A stretch of DNA of 53,518 nucleotides from Bacillus massiliglaciei (GCF_900098925.1 NZ_LT622344.1:16304-69821); one strand, 5' to 3'; shown: positions 11,063 to 20,374, numbered from the stretch's first letter. Notes: generated by a model not told the origin, from the letters alone. Numbers and translations: made by a program.

Positions 11063-11090
11063 TTACAGCTGCTGTGAAAAGTTTTGTAAT
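11062..11090 (+). promoter_or_regulatory. Putative sigma-A promoter of tatD
   Basis: TTTACA (11062-11067), 17-bp spacer, TGTAAT (11085-11090). Confidence 0.55.
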
Positions 11091-11160
11091 ATTTTTGTTA
11101 TATAAATGAGAAACACAAGCTGGCTTTTTCATAATAAACTAGAGAGGAAGGAACTATACC

Positions 11161-11928
11161 ATGTTATTTGATACTCATGTACATCTAAATGCGGAACAAT
11201 TTGACGAAGATTTAAACGAAGTCATCGAAAGAATGGGCGACGCTGGAGTTTCCCATGTTGTTGTCGTTGGCTTTGACCGTCCTACCATCACGAGAGCCAT
11301 GGAATTGGCGGAGGAAAATGAATTCATGTATGCGGCTGTCGGCTGGCATCCGGTAGATGCTATAGACATGACGGAAGCAGACTTGGAGTGGATCGAAGAG
11401 CTTTCCTCTCATCCTAAAGTGGTGGCAATCGGCGAAATGGGCCTCGACTATCATTGGGACAAGTCCCCTAAAGAGATTCAAAAAGTAGTATTCCGAAAGC
11501 AGATCAGGCTGGCAAAGCGTGTTAAGCTGCCTATCATCATTCATAATCGGGAGGCAACTTCTGACGTCATCGAAATCCTGAAGGAAGAAGGGGCGGAGGA
11601 AGTAGGAGGCATTATGCATTGCTTCAGCGGCAGTGCGGAAACAGCGAAGGAATGCCTGGAGATGAATTTTTACATATCCCTTGGGGGACCGGTAACATTC
11701 AAAAATGCAAAGAAACCGAAGGAAGTGGCAGAGGCTGTTCCGATGGACCGCCTGCTGATCGAGACAGACTGCCCTTATTTAGCACCGCATCCATACAGGG
11801 GCAAGCGGAATGAGCCTGCCTATGTGAAACTGGTTGCTGAAAAAATCGCAGAAATTAAACAGATGTCCTTAGAAGAAGTGGCAGAGGCTACAACAGCAAA
11901 TGCAAAAAAACTATTCGGCATATCCTGA
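11161..11928 (+). CDS. tatD: TatD-family metal-dependent DNase (YabD)
   Basis: 255-residue amidohydrolase-fold nuclease. Metal ligands are visible: the HVH of FDTHVHLN near the N-terminus, GEMGLDYHW, IIHNREA, MHCFSG and LIETDCPYLAPHP. TatD enzymes act as 3'-5' DNases, some as D-aminoacyl-tRNA deacylases; B. subtilis YabD has been assigned to the latter role, and I cannot tell which applies here. GAGAGGAAGGA precedes ATG 11161. Own promoter; the next gene yabE has its own promoter too. Confidence 0.92.
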   Translation: MLFDTHVHLNAEQFDEDLNEVIERMGDAGVSHVVVVGFDRPTITRAMELAEENEFMYAAVGWHPVDAIDMTEADLEWIEELSSHPKVVAIGEMGLDYHWDKSPKEIQKVVFRKQIRLAKRVKLPIIIHNREATSDVIEILKEEGAEEVGGIMHCFSGSAETAKECLEMNFYISLGGPVTFKNAKKPKEVAEAVPMDRLLIETDCPYLAPHPYRGKRNEPAYVKLVAEKIAEIKQMSLEEVAEATTANAKKLFGIS

Positions 11929-12021
11929 TAGTGAATGCTGTCTGATATGACAAAACAATGTCCCATCCGCCAAAGTTCCCCTAAGATTCGGCAGATCTTG
12001 CTCTTTAGGTGGGATGGAGTG

Positions 12022-12045
12022 TCGAGAAGTCATTCTTTTCTTTTT
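12022..12045 (+). terminator. Weak terminator after tatD
   Basis: GAGAAG and CTTTTC pair (one G-T) with TTTTT after. It follows a larger two-tier stem at 11963-12017. Confidence 0.5.
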
Positions 12046-12102
12046 AAACAAGGATAGTCATAATAGGTGATAATTTCCTATTTTTCCTGTTTTGCATTTG
12101 AT

Positions 12103-12132
12103 TTGACATCTCGATTCATCTATCTATATAAT
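12103..12132 (+). promoter_or_regulatory. Sigma-A promoter of yabE
   Basis: TTGACA (12103-12108), 18-bp spacer, TATAAT (12127-12132): consensus in both boxes. Confidence 0.85.
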
Positions 12133-12176
12133 CAATCACCGAGAGGAAGGAGGAGTTTTTCATTTTTATAAGTCAT

Positions 12177-13385
12177 ATGAAAAACCTGAATCCCAAGTCT
12201 TTTGGGAAAATGAGAATGACCCTCGCCATCTGCTTGATCTTCGTGGGTGCTTTGGCAGGGGATATACTGTTTTATCAAGGGACTAAACATACAGTAACCC
12301 TTAAGTTAGACGGCAAGGAACAGGTAGTCAGATCGCATTCTGCTACTGTCAAAGATATGTTTAATGAGATGGGTGTTGAGGTTCAGGCAGAAGATTCTGT
12401 CACCCCATCCATTGATAGTCCAGTCACGGAAAATACGGAAATCACCTGGGAACCGGCACGGGAAATAGAAGTGAACGTAGACGGTAAAACTCAGAAATTC
12501 CGGACAACCAAAGATACGGTCGGAGAACTTCTGCAGGAACAGGGCATCAAGGTAACGAAAAACGACAGCCTGCATCCGAAGAAAGATGCCAAAATCGAAA
12601 AAAACATGGAAATTTCCATTGAGAAAGCTTTTCCGCTTCACCTGACAGCAGGCGGAGAAAAGAAGCAGGTTTGGTCCACTTCGACTACGGTCGCTGACTT
12701 TTTAAAGCAACAAGGAATCGTACTGAACGAGCATGACCGTGTAAAGCCAGATTTAGATGAAAAAGTAACGGCTAAGGACACAGTTATTGTTACTCGTGTT
12801 GAAAAGGTCACCGATGTAGTGGAAGAAACCGTCGACTATTCTGTCGAGAAAAAAGAAGACAAATCGATTCCAAAGGGACAGGAAGAAGTTGTAAAAGAAG
12901 GCAGAAAAGGTTTGATTTCAAGACAATATGAAGTTGTCAAAGAAGATGGCAAGGAAGTAAAACGGCAGCTGCTTTCTGAAAAGGTAGTGAAAAAAGAACA
13001 GAATCAAGTAGTAGCTGTTGGGGCTAAAGCAGAGGCCGCTTCAAAACCTGAAGAAGTCCATGCTGTTCCAGTGAGCGCTTCTTCCGACAAGGGCGGCAAA
13101 GAGATTTATGTGTCTTCTACTGCCTATACAGCCAGCTGCAGCGGATGTTCAGGGGTTACAACAACCGGGATGAATTTAAAGGATAATCCGCATGCAAAAG
13201 TCATTGCTGTTGATCCGAGTGTAATACCTCTTGGTTCAAAAGTCTATGTAGAGGGATACGGATATGCGGTCGCAGCTGACAAAGGAGGCGCGATCAAAGG
13301 GAACAAGATCGATGTGTTCTTCTCCTCTAAGTCGGATGCTTACCGCTGGGGTGTCAAACGGGTCAAAGTGCAAATTGTGGACTGA
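12177..13385 (+). CDS. yabE: Rpf/Sps-like cell-wall hydrolase with G5 and 3D domains (YabE)
   Basis: 402 residues as drawn. A basic N-terminus and one hydrophobic segment (about 15-33) look like a signal anchor. Three DUF348 repeats follow (each with a GKxxxxRT/S, T(V/A)xDxLxxxGIxxxxxD pattern), then a G5 domain with long charged strands, and a C-terminal 3D domain with the three aspartates (about 369-393: VDPS, AADKG, KIDVFF). Such proteins are lytic transglycosylase-like enzymes of Gram-positive walls. The start is uncertain: the only good Shine-Dalgarno, AAGGAGGAG at 12147-12155, is 21 bp from ATG 12177 but well spaced for an in-frame ATT at 12162. Confidence 0.88.
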   Translation: MKNLNPKSFGKMRMTLAICLIFVGALAGDILFYQGTKHTVTLKLDGKEQVVRSHSATVKDMFNEMGVEVQAEDSVTPSIDSPVTENTEITWEPAREIEVNVDGKTQKFRTTKDTVGELLQEQGIKVTKNDSLHPKKDAKIEKNMEISIEKAFPLHLTAGGEKKQVWSTSTTVADFLKQQGIVLNEHDRVKPDLDEKVTAKDTVIVTRVEKVTDVVEETVDYSVEKKEDKSIPKGQEEVVKEGRKGLISRQYEVVKEDGKEVKRQLLSEKVVKKEQNQVVAVGAKAEAASKPEEVHAVPVSASSDKGGKEIYVSSTAYTASCSGCSGVTTTGMNLKDNPHAKVIAVDPSVIPLGSKVYVEGYGYAVAADKGGAIKGNKIDVFFSSKSDAYRWGVKRVKVQIVD

Positions 13386-13393
13386 TTGTGATG

Positions 13394-13422
13394 AGCAGGG
13401 GATGCGAATCCCCTGCTTTTTC
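13394..13422 (+). terminator. Terminator of yabE
   Basis: AGCAGGGGAT and ATCCCCTGCT with a 4-nt loop, then TTTTTCTT. Confidence 0.9.
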
Positions 13423-13606
13423 TTGTATTAACAGGATAAATTTTCTCCATTCTTAGAAACAGATCATTATTTTGCAGGTGAACATGGTAAAATGGTTTGG
13501 TTGCCAAGTTGTAAATAAGCAGGCAAACCTGCTTTAATAGAGGATAGATTGTTATGGAAAGCTAAACGTGCAGAACGTGGATAGATCCATTCATATGGAG
13601 GAAATC

Positions 13607-15041
<1,435 letters not shown>

Positions 15042-15046
15042 TATGC

Positions 15047-15080
15047 AAAAACGCCGGTTGATGGACTCCGGCGTTTTTTT
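15047..15080 (+). terminator. Terminator of ksgA
   Basis: AAAACGCCGG and CCGGCGTTTT with a 10-nt loop and seven T. Confidence 0.9.
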
Positions 15081-15103
15081 ATTTTAAGCCCGGATGCTGA
15101 CTC

Positions 15104-15130
15104 ACCAAATCTGTATAGGTGCATACCATA
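15104..15130 (+). promoter_or_regulatory. Sigma-K-like promoter of yabG
   Basis: AC (15104-15105), 16-bp spacer, CATACCATA (15122-15130), matching the sigma-K pattern AC-N16/17-CATANNNTA. Consistent with mother-cell expression of yabG in B. subtilis. Confidence 0.5.
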
Positions 15131-15264
15131 GAAAAGTAATCATTCGATTACCGAATATTTCTTATTGGCAGGTTTTTAAAGCAACTACCAGTCACGGGCG
15201 GCAGACTTCTGCAGCGTCCGCTGGGTATGAATAGAAACAGTAATTTTTCTCATGGGGTGAGACC

Positions 15265-16143
15265 ATGAAATTAGAAGTGAATGATATTGTCGGCCGGAAA
15301 TCATATGGGAGTGATGTGCTGTTCAGAGTGATTGCACTCCGTGATACAAATGACGGAAAGACTGCGGTTTTATTTGGGGAAAATATTCGATTAATTGCGG
15401 ATGCTCCCCTGGAAGACTTAGTGAAGATCAACGAAGAAGAGAGAAGCTATCGCGAAAAATCGAATGAGCAATTGCAAGATCAATCTTACCGTCTCCTGAC
15501 ACAGGACCTTGAATTGCAGCAGCAAAAAAACAGCTTTGAATCAAGCGATGGCTATCGGTATACCGGCAATTATTTTCAAATTCCGGGCAGGGTGCTGCAC
15601 TTGGACGGGGATGCTTCCTATTTAAGGAAATGTCTTGATTTATATGGAAAGTTTGGGATACCGGTACACGGGGTATATTGTAACGAGAAAGATATGCCCA
15701 GCAGAATTGGAGCATTGTTGGATCACTATCGTCCGGACATATTAGTGATTACCGGCCATGATGCCTATTCTAAAGCAAAAGGAGATATGAATGATTTAAC
15801 AGCTTACCGCCATTCCCGTGAATTTGTGCAGACCGTTCAGGCGGCCCGTAAAAAAGTTCCCCATTTAGATCAGTTGATTATTTTTGCCGGGGCCTGTCAG
15901 TCCCATTTTGAGTCCCTGGTTCAAGCGGGGGCTAACTTTGCAAGTTCCCCTTCGCGCGTTAATATCCATGCATTAGATCCTGTATATATTGTTGGAAAGA
16001 TCAGTTTTACTCCTTTTAGGGAGCATATCCATGTATGGGATGTCCTGAAAAATACCCTGACAGGTGACAAGGGAATGGGCGGGATTGAAACCCGGGGAGT
16101 ATTAAGGACCGGACTGCCCTATAAACCACTTCAAAATGATTAA
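15265..16143 (+). CDS. yabG: Sporulation-specific protease YabG
   Basis: 292 residues. YabG is a cysteine protease of the mother cell that trims several spore-coat proteins and helps their cross-linking. The family core is conserved: PGRVLHLDGD, YRPDILVITGHDAYSK, LIIFAGACQSHFESL (Cys in GACQSH and His in TGHD as likely active-site residues), FASSPSRVNIHALDPVYIV and the C-terminal GGIETRGVL. Start ATG 15265 after GGGGTGAG. Single gene, preceded by the sigma-K-like site; no clean terminator follows, only a GCCGGCA/TGCCGGC stem (16157-16195) without T tract. Confidence 0.93.
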   Translation: MKLEVNDIVGRKSYGSDVLFRVIALRDTNDGKTAVLFGENIRLIADAPLEDLVKINEEERSYREKSNEQLQDQSYRLLTQDLELQQQKNSFESSDGYRYTGNYFQIPGRVLHLDGDASYLRKCLDLYGKFGIPVHGVYCNEKDMPSRIGALLDHYRPDILVITGHDAYSKAKGDMNDLTAYRHSREFVQTVQAARKKVPHLDQLIIFAGACQSHFESLVQAGANFASSPSRVNIHALDPVYIVGKISFTPFREHIHVWDVLKNTLTGDKGMGGIETRGVLRTGLPYKPLQND

Positions 16144-16298
16144 AGGCATATTCATGGCCGGCAAATACGCAAATACGTATCAGGAAGCTGCCGGCTGTGC
16201 TGCTATGCTTAAAATGTAAAAGAAAACTTTACATAATTTTGTGAGAGTTGCCACATAATAAAAATAACGGTTTTTTGATGTAAGGGGCATAAAAATCG

Positions 16299-16328
16299 TT
16301 GACAAACAATTTTAATTGCTGATATAAT
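16299..16328 (+). promoter_or_regulatory. veg promoter, distal
   Basis: TTGACA (16299-16304), 18-bp spacer, TATAAT (16323-16328): full consensus, in AT-rich sequence. Confidence 0.85.
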
Positions 16329-16340
16329 TTATTATTTTAT

Positions 16341-16369
16341 TTGCAGTTTATCGTTAATTGTGCTATACT
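16341..16369 (+). promoter_or_regulatory. veg promoter, proximal
   Basis: TTGCAG (16341-16346), 17-bp spacer, TATACT (16364-16369). Confidence 0.65.
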
Positions 16370-16392
16370 ATATTTAGTGAGGTGGACCGAAA

Positions 16393-16644
16393 ATGCCAAA
16401 AACTTTAGCTGATATTAAACATGCACTTGATTCAAACCTTGGTAAAAGGTTGCTTTTAAAGGCAAATGGCGGAAGAAGAAAGACTGTAGAGCGTTTTGGA
16501 ACGTTGGCAGAAACGTATCCGGCGGTTTTTGTAATTGAACTGGATCAGGACGAAAATGCTTTCGAGCGCGTGTCTTACAGCTATGCAGATGTATTAACGG
16601 AGACCGTACAATTAACGTTTTTAAACAAACAACAAGAAATGTAA
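16393..16644 (+). CDS. veg: Veg protein
   Basis: 83-residue small basic protein of the Veg family, highly expressed in growing Bacillus and reported to stimulate biofilm genes; it folds as a small SH3-like barrel. Marks are [23 protein letters not shown] and [12 protein letters not shown]. The name comes from its very strong vegetative promoter in B. subtilis, and here two tandem sigma-A promoters lie upstream. AGTGAGGTGG precedes ATG 16393. Closed by a terminator. Confidence 0.95.
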   Translation: MPKTLADIKHALDSNLGKRLLLKANGGRRKTVERFGTLAETYPAVFVIELDQDENAFERVSYSYADVLTETVQLTFLNKQQEM

Positions 16645-16649
16645 CTTAG

Positions 16650-16681
16650 AGCGGGCAGTGAACGTTAGTTTGCTGCTTTTT
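16650..16681 (+). terminator. Terminator of veg
   Basis: AGCGGGCAG pairs with TTTGCTGCT with one bulged G, then TTTTT. Confidence 0.6.
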
Positions 16682-16766
16682 AATTTGTTCCACAAATAGG
16701 GATTCATAAAACGTCCTTTTCCGTAGACTCTAATAGTGTGACAGCGTGTGAAAGGGGTTGTTTCGT

Positions 16767-16943
16767 TTGGGCAGACGAAAGGGAATCATGTCAGAAGGCT
16801 TAAAAGAAGAGCTCGCTAAAGAACTTGGCTTTTATGATGTTGTTCAAACAGAGGGCTGGGGCGGCATCCGAGCACGTGATGCCGGGAACTTGGTAAAGCT
16901 GGCCATAGAGAAGGCACAGCGGCAGATGGCTGATAAAGGCTGA
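16767..16943 (+). CDS. sspF: Minor small acid-soluble spore protein SspF
   Basis: 58 residues. Alpha/beta-type-like DNA-binding SASP of the forespore: GRRKGIMS, then the SASP segment [30 protein letters not shown] 16767 is chosen as start because AAAGGGG sits 9 bp upstream and B. subtilis SspF begins MGRRRG; an earlier in-frame TTG at 16758 lies directly on the Shine-Dalgarno. A forespore promoter would be expected; TTCATA at 16703 followed 17 bp later by GACTCTA is only a weak sigma-G candidate. Confidence 0.9.
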   Translation: MGRRKGIMSEGLKEELAKELGFYDVVQTEGWGGIRARDAGNLVKLAIEKAQRQMADKG

Positions 16944-16975
16944 TTAAACAGACTTACTAAAACGCGCTGATCACT

Positions 16976-17055
16976 AAAAAAGCCAGACTTCAACTCAATG
17001 TATAGCATAAGCGGTTTATGCTTACATTGTAGATAATGAAGTCTGGCTTTTTCTT
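16976..17055 (+). terminator. Long terminator hairpin of sspF
   Basis: AAAAAGCCAGACTTCA pairs with TGAAGTCTGGCTTTTT; inside, AATGT and AGCATAA pair with TTTATGCT and ACATT. It is unusually long (about 80 nt). Confidence 0.9.
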
Positions 17056-17171
17056 TTTATATAGGTGAAAAATCAGGGGCTTTTCGTTTTTATGGAAAAA
17101 AACTTTAGAATGGCGTCAAATATGGTAGAATAGGACAAGAACTTTCAAGAACGTTAAAGTAGGTGGAATTA

Positions 17172-18038
17172 TTGAAGCTCATGGAGAAAGCACCAGCTAA
17201 AATCAATCTTGCTTTAGATGTGCTTTACAAGCGGCCGGACGGGTACCATGAGGTCGAAATGATTATGACGACCGTGGACCTTGCTGATAGATTAGAATTA
17301 AAGGAAATTGAAGGAGACCGTATTCAGATTCTTTCTCATAACCGGTTTGTTCCGGATGATCACCGGAATCTCGCCTATCAGGCGGCCTTCATATTAAAAG
17401 AACGTTTCAATATCAAAAAAGGTGTTTCCATTTTAATAGAGAAAAATATTCCGGTTGCTGCAGGGCTTGCAGGCGGAAGCAGTGATGCAGCTGCGGCATT
17501 GCGAGGTCTGAACAGACTCTGGAATCTGGGTCTGTCTTTGGATGAGCTTGCTGAAATAGGGGCAGAGATCGGCTCTGATGTTTCTTTTTGTGTATATGGA
17601 GGAACAGCTCTTGCAAAAGGACGGGGAGAAATCATCACCCATTTGCCGACCCCGCCGAAATGCTGGGTCATTTTGGCGAAACCTACGATTGGCGTTTCCA
17701 CTGCTGATATTTACAAACGCCTTCGCCTTACTGATGCGGAACATCCGAGTGTTCAGCAAATGATAGAGGCAATTAAAGAAGACAGCTATGAAAAGGTGTG
17801 CAGCGGGCTTGGCAATATTCTTGAAAATGTGACACTGGAGCTATATCCAGAGGTTGCCAACCTTAAAGACCAGATGAAAACCTTTGGAGCGGATGCTGTG
17901 CTTATGAGCGGAAGCGGGCCAACGGTGTTTGGGCTTGTGGAACATGAATCAAGGATGCAGCGGGTATATAACGGCCTGCGAGGCTTTTGTGACCAGGTTT
18001 ATGCAGTGCGCTTATTAGGCGATCAGAATCCGTCTTGA
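17172..18038 (+). CDS. ispE: 4-diphosphocytidyl-2-C-methyl-D-erythritol kinase
   Basis: GHMP kinase of the MEP isoprenoid pathway, 288 residues. [13 protein letters not shown] holds the substrate Lys/Asn, [16 protein letters not shown] the GHMP ATP loop (about 93-108), [13 protein letters not shown] the conserved Asp, and [12 protein letters not shown] motif III. TTG 17172 has AGGTGG 5 bp upstream; GTG 17163 in frame lies inside that signal and is less likely. The next gene, purR, has its own -10 and PurBox. Same neighbours as in B. subtilis. Confidence 0.95.
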   Translation: MKLMEKAPAKINLALDVLYKRPDGYHEVEMIMTTVDLADRLELKEIEGDRIQILSHNRFVPDDHRNLAYQAAFILKERFNIKKGVSILIEKNIPVAAGLAGGSSDAAAALRGLNRLWNLGLSLDELAEIGAEIGSDVSFCVYGGTALAKGRGEIITHLPTPPKCWVILAKPTIGVSTADIYKRLRLTDAEHPSVQQMIEAIKEDSYEKVCSGLGNILENVTLELYPEVANLKDQMKTFGADAVLMSGSGPTVFGLVEHESRMQRVYNGLRGFCDQVYAVRLLGDQNPS

Positions 18039-18044
18039 TATAAC

Positions 18045-18085
18045 ACGTACGATAGTGATATAGTTACTGTATAATATTCGGAAAT
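18045..18085 (+). promoter_or_regulatory. PurBox-like operator and -10 of purR
   Basis: The minus strand of 18073-18085 reads ATTTCCGAATATT, one base off the PurBox arm AWWWCCGAACWWT. A weaker partner with core CGA (18050-18052) lies upstream on the plus strand, core to core about 25 bp apart, as in paired PurBoxes. TATAAT (18070-18075) lies between and overlaps the second arm; no good -35 is seen. Supports autoregulation by PurR. Confidence 0.5.
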
Positions 18086-18104
18086 TGAGCGAGGGGGTGT
18101 TTCG

Positions 18105-18929
18105 ATGAAATTCAGACGCAGCGAGAGGCTTGTAGATATGACAAATTTTCTGTTAGAGCATCCCGGTGAATTAGTATCCCTGACGTTTTTTGCAGAAAGG
18201 TACAGCTCCGCTAAATCTTCCATCAGTGAAGATCTTACCATTATAAAAGAAACGTTTGAACAGCGCGGCATTGGATCGCTGATTACCGTTCCCGGAGCGG
18301 CTGGCGGGGTCAAGTACCTTGTATCCATTAAGGAGGAGGAGGCAGCTTCCTTTATTGATGGTCTGTGTGAAACAATGGCAAGCCCTGAACGGCTTCTTCC
18401 AGGGGGCTATTTGTTTATGACAGATATTCTTGGACAGCCGCAGATCGTTAATCGAGTGGGGCGCATCATTGCTGCCAAGTATGCTGATAAGAAAGTATCT
18501 GTTATTATGACGATGGCAACCAAGGGGATTTCCCTGGCCTATGCGGTCGCCAACTACCTAAATGTCCCGGTCGTGATTGTAAGGCGTGATAATAAGGTAA
18601 CAGAAGGCTCTACGGTCAGTATCAACTATGTATCCGGTTCTTCTAAGCGAATCCAGACGATGGTCCTTTCAAAACGGAGCCTTGTGGAAGGAGCCAATGT
18701 CCTAATCGTGGATGACTTCATGAAAGCGGGAGGCACGATGAAAGGGATGGTCAGTTTGCTTGAGGAATTCAATGCCAAAGTAGCAGGTATCACGGTTTTA
18801 GTAGAAGCAGAGCATCCTGATGAGCGGCTTGTAGACAATTATATTTCATTGATTAAATTGTCAGAGGTAGATGAACGCGACAGGAAAATCAGCGTCAACC
18901 GAGGAAATTACTTTACCAATACTAATTGA
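18105..18929 (+). CDS. purR: Purine operon repressor PurR
   Basis: 274 residues. Winged-helix DNA-binding N-terminus ([20 protein letters not shown], then [10 protein letters not shown]) fused to a phosphoribosyltransferase-like domain whose PRPP loop reads [13 protein letters not shown] (about 201-213). PRPP binding relieves repression of purine genes; ppGpp competes. GAGGGGGTG precedes ATG 18105. prs, which makes PRPP, lies 3.4 kb downstream, and a PurBox-like site sits at its own promoter. ridA follows closely. Confidence 0.96.
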   Translation: MKFRRSERLVDMTNFLLEHPGELVSLTFFAERYSSAKSSISEDLTIIKETFEQRGIGSLITVPGAAGGVKYLVSIKEEEAASFIDGLCETMASPERLLPGGYLFMTDILGQPQIVNRVGRIIAAKYADKKVSVIMTMATKGISLAYAVANYLNVPVVIVRRDNKVTEGSTVSINYVSGSSKRIQTMVLSKRSLVEGANVLIVDDFMKAGGTMKGMVSLLEEFNAKVAGITVLVEAEHPDERLVDNYISLIKLSEVDERDRKISVNRGNYFTNTN

Positions 18930-18943
18930 AAAGAGGAATGATT

Positions 18944-19318
18944 ATGAAAGCGATACATACAGATAAAGCGCCAGCAGCCATTGGCCCATATTCTCAAGGG
19001 ATCACTGTAAATAACCTTTTTTTCTGCTCAGGACAAATTCCGCTTACAGCATCAGGAGAACTTGTCACAGGCGGTGTAAAAGAACAAACGCACCAAGTAT
19101 TTTCTAATCTTAAAGCTGTGCTCGAAGAAGCAGGAGCTTCTTTAGAAACGGTTGTAAAAGCCACTGTTTTTATTAAAAACATGGACGACTTTGCTCAAAT
19201 CAATGAAATTTACGGAGGATACTTTGGAGACCATAAGCCAGCCCGTTCCTGCGTAGAGGCAGCCCGTCTGCCAAAAGATGTCCTTGTGGAAATTGAAGTC
19301 ATTGCACTCGTTAAATAA
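18944..19318 (+). CDS. ridA: 2-iminobutanoate/2-iminopropanoate deaminase RidA (YabJ)
   Basis: 124-residue YjgF/YER057c/UK114 trimer protein that hydrolyses reactive enamine/imine intermediates from PLP enzymes. The signature [18 protein letters not shown], and the catalytic arginine in [21 protein letters not shown] are all present. ATG 18944 has AAGAGGA upstream. It begins 14 bp after purR and is probably co-transcribed with it, as in B. subtilis. Two terminators and then an IS200-type element follow. Confidence 0.95.
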   Translation: MKAIHTDKAPAAIGPYSQGITVNNLFFCSGQIPLTASGELVTGGVKEQTHQVFSNLKAVLEEAGASLETVVKATVFIKNMDDFAQINEIYGGYFGDHKPARSCVEAARLPKDVLVEIEVIALVK

Positions 19319-19339
19319 TAATGAGCCGTTTCGGCGGCT

Positions 19340-19379
19340 AAAACAGGTTCTGGGAGACATGTCTTGGTACCTGTTTTTT
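19340..19379 (+). terminator. Terminator of purR-ridA
   Basis: AAAACAGGT pairs with ACCTGTTTT, then TT; a small AGACATGTCT palindrome lies in the loop. Confidence 0.85.
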
Positions 19380-19404
19380 ATTTGGCAAGTGCGAATTAGG
19401 AAGT

Positions 19405-19437
19405 GGTGTCCGTTTTAAACGGGCACCTTTTTATTTT
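19405..19437 (+). terminator. Second terminator, abutting the IS left end
   Basis: GGTGTCCGTT pairs with AACGGGCACC (one T-G), followed by TTTTTATTTT. The IS element appears to begin directly after this T-rich tail. Confidence 0.8.
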
Positions 19438-19498
19438 GTGGAAAAGAAAACCCTAGGCTAGGCCTAGGGTTCCGAAAAGCTTTCAGCGTGGTATTAAA

Positions 19499-19568
19499 AA
19501 AACTCTTCCATGGTGCTAAAATATTTTTGGTTCGCCAAACCAAAATATCAGCATCACGGAGGAGTTTT
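19499..19568 (+). promoter_or_regulatory. Leader hairpin hiding the tnpA ribosome binding site
   Basis: The 19-nt arms 19499-19517 and 19550-19568 pair at 18 positions (two of them G-T); an inner stem (521-527 with 542-548, then GGTT/AACC) extends it. The Shine-Dalgarno GGAGGAG (19558-19564) is entirely inside the stem, so translation should be low, as known for IS200. Confidence 0.75.
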
Positions 19569-19569
19569 G

Positions 19570-20052
19570 ATGTCAAAAGACACTAATAGTTTAGCACACA
19601 CCACCTGGAATTGTAAGTATCATATCGTATTTGCACCCAAGTATAGAAGACAAGTGATCTATGGAAAGATAAAAAAAGATATCGGTCAAATACTGAGAAC
19701 GCTATGTGAAAGGAAAGGCGTAGAAATCATTGAAGCCACGGCGTGTAAAGACCACGTACATATGCTGGTGAGTATTCCACCCAAAATAAGTGTCTCTTCA
19801 TTTGTAGGGTATTTAAAAGGGAAAAGTAGCTTGATGATATTTGATCGTCACGCCCATTTGAAATACAAGTATGGAAATCGCAAGTTTTGGTGTACGGGAT
19901 ATTATGTAGATACAGTGGGAAGAAACAAAAAGGTAATCGAAGAATACATACGAAATCAGATACAAGATGATATAGTCGCAGAACAATTAAGTATGATGGA
20001 ATATATTGATCCGTTCACAGGTGAGGAGGTAAAGAAAAAGAAACGAAAGTAA
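19570..20052 (+). CDS. tnpA: IS200-type transposase TnpA (Y1 HUH)
   Basis: 160-residue single-domain Y1 transposase. The core reads WNCKYHIVFAPKYRRQV near the N-terminus, the HUH motif is H62-V-H64 (KDHVHMLV), GYYVDTVGRNKK follows, and the probable catalytic tyrosine is Y126 in EEYIRNQ, by comparison with IS608 TnpA. All key residues are present, so the gene looks intact. ATG 19570 follows GGAGGAG; the frame is open upstream through the leader hairpin. The C-terminus ends in a basic run. The element sits between ridA and spoVG and is foreign to the reference gene order. Confidence 0.93.
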   Translation: MSKDTNSLAHTTWNCKYHIVFAPKYRRQVIYGKIKKDIGQILRTLCERKGVEIIEATACKDHVHMLVSIPPKISVSSFVGYLKGKSSLMIFDRHAHLKYKYGNRKFWCTGYYVDTVGRNKKVIEEYIRNQIQDDIVAEQLSMMEYIDPFTGEEVKKKKRK

Positions 20053-20180
20053 GTGAAAGACCTTTGAGGTCTGGCCAGTGGAAGTAGTACAGTTGGCGAA
20101 CCATTCAGAGGCCCTTGAGGGCCTGGTCAGCAACAAAGGCTTTCAGCCGCAGAGAAAACCACCCGTTACCACGGGTGGTC
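20053..20180 (+). other. Non-coding right end of the IS with three hairpins
   Basis: Two related hairpins, AGACCTTTGAGGTCT (20058-20072, then GGCCAG) and AGGCCCTTGAGGGCCT (20109-20124, then GGTCAG), lie 51 bp apart, followed by the terminal ACCACCCG/CGGGTGGT hairpin. GCCA and TGGC between the first two can also pair. The paired bases change together between the two copies. Confidence 0.6.
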
Positions 20181-20305
20181 GTTATTTTAGGGCAAGCGGT
20201 TTCCTTGAATATCATTGTTTTCAGGCAGCTGTAAGCCTAACAGAAGCATAGAATCTTATTCATTTTGAATAAGGTAGAAGATTCTGAAAAAAATCAAATC
20301 AAATA

Positions 20306-20336
20306 GAAGGAGTTTGAGTTATTTTGTGGAATATGT
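20306..20336 (+). promoter_or_regulatory. Sigma-H promoter of spoVG
   Basis: GAAGGAGTT (-35, from about 20306) and GTGGAATAT (-10, about 20326-20334). This closely resembles the B. subtilis spoVG promoter. The A/T-rich run just upstream (about 20287-20305) is where AbrB would be expected to bind. Confidence 0.6.
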
Positions 20337-20374
20337 AGTGTAAGTTTTTATAAAAAAAAGGGATGGTGAAATTA

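Larger units (their letters stand above)
19438..20188 (+). mobile_element. IS200-type insertion sequence (IS200/IS605 family)
   Basis: One tnpA gene of the HUH-Y1 type and no tnpB. Each end carries a hairpin preceded by AGAAAACC (19445-19452 and 20153-20160): AACCCTAGGC/GCCTAGGGTT on the left (19449-19471) and ACCACCCG/CGGGTGGT on the right (20158-20179). The nonamer GCTTTCAGC also recurs at both ends (19479-19487, 20139-20147). TTATTTT occurs just before the left end (19431-19437) and at the right end (20182-20188), and I use it to set the boundaries. There are no terminal inverted repeats, as expected for this family. Size about 751 bp. The ends are inferred and could be off by several bases. 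Confidence 0.8.

Noticed and set aside
16157..16195. Stem GCCGGCA/TGCCGGC after yabG as a terminator
   Set aside because: The loop is 25 nt and there is no T tract, so termination is unlikely.
20053..20190. omega-RNA/TnpB-type guide RNA scaffold at the IS right end
   Set aside because: There is no tnpB in the element, so a guide role is unsupported; kept only as an unexplained hairpin region.
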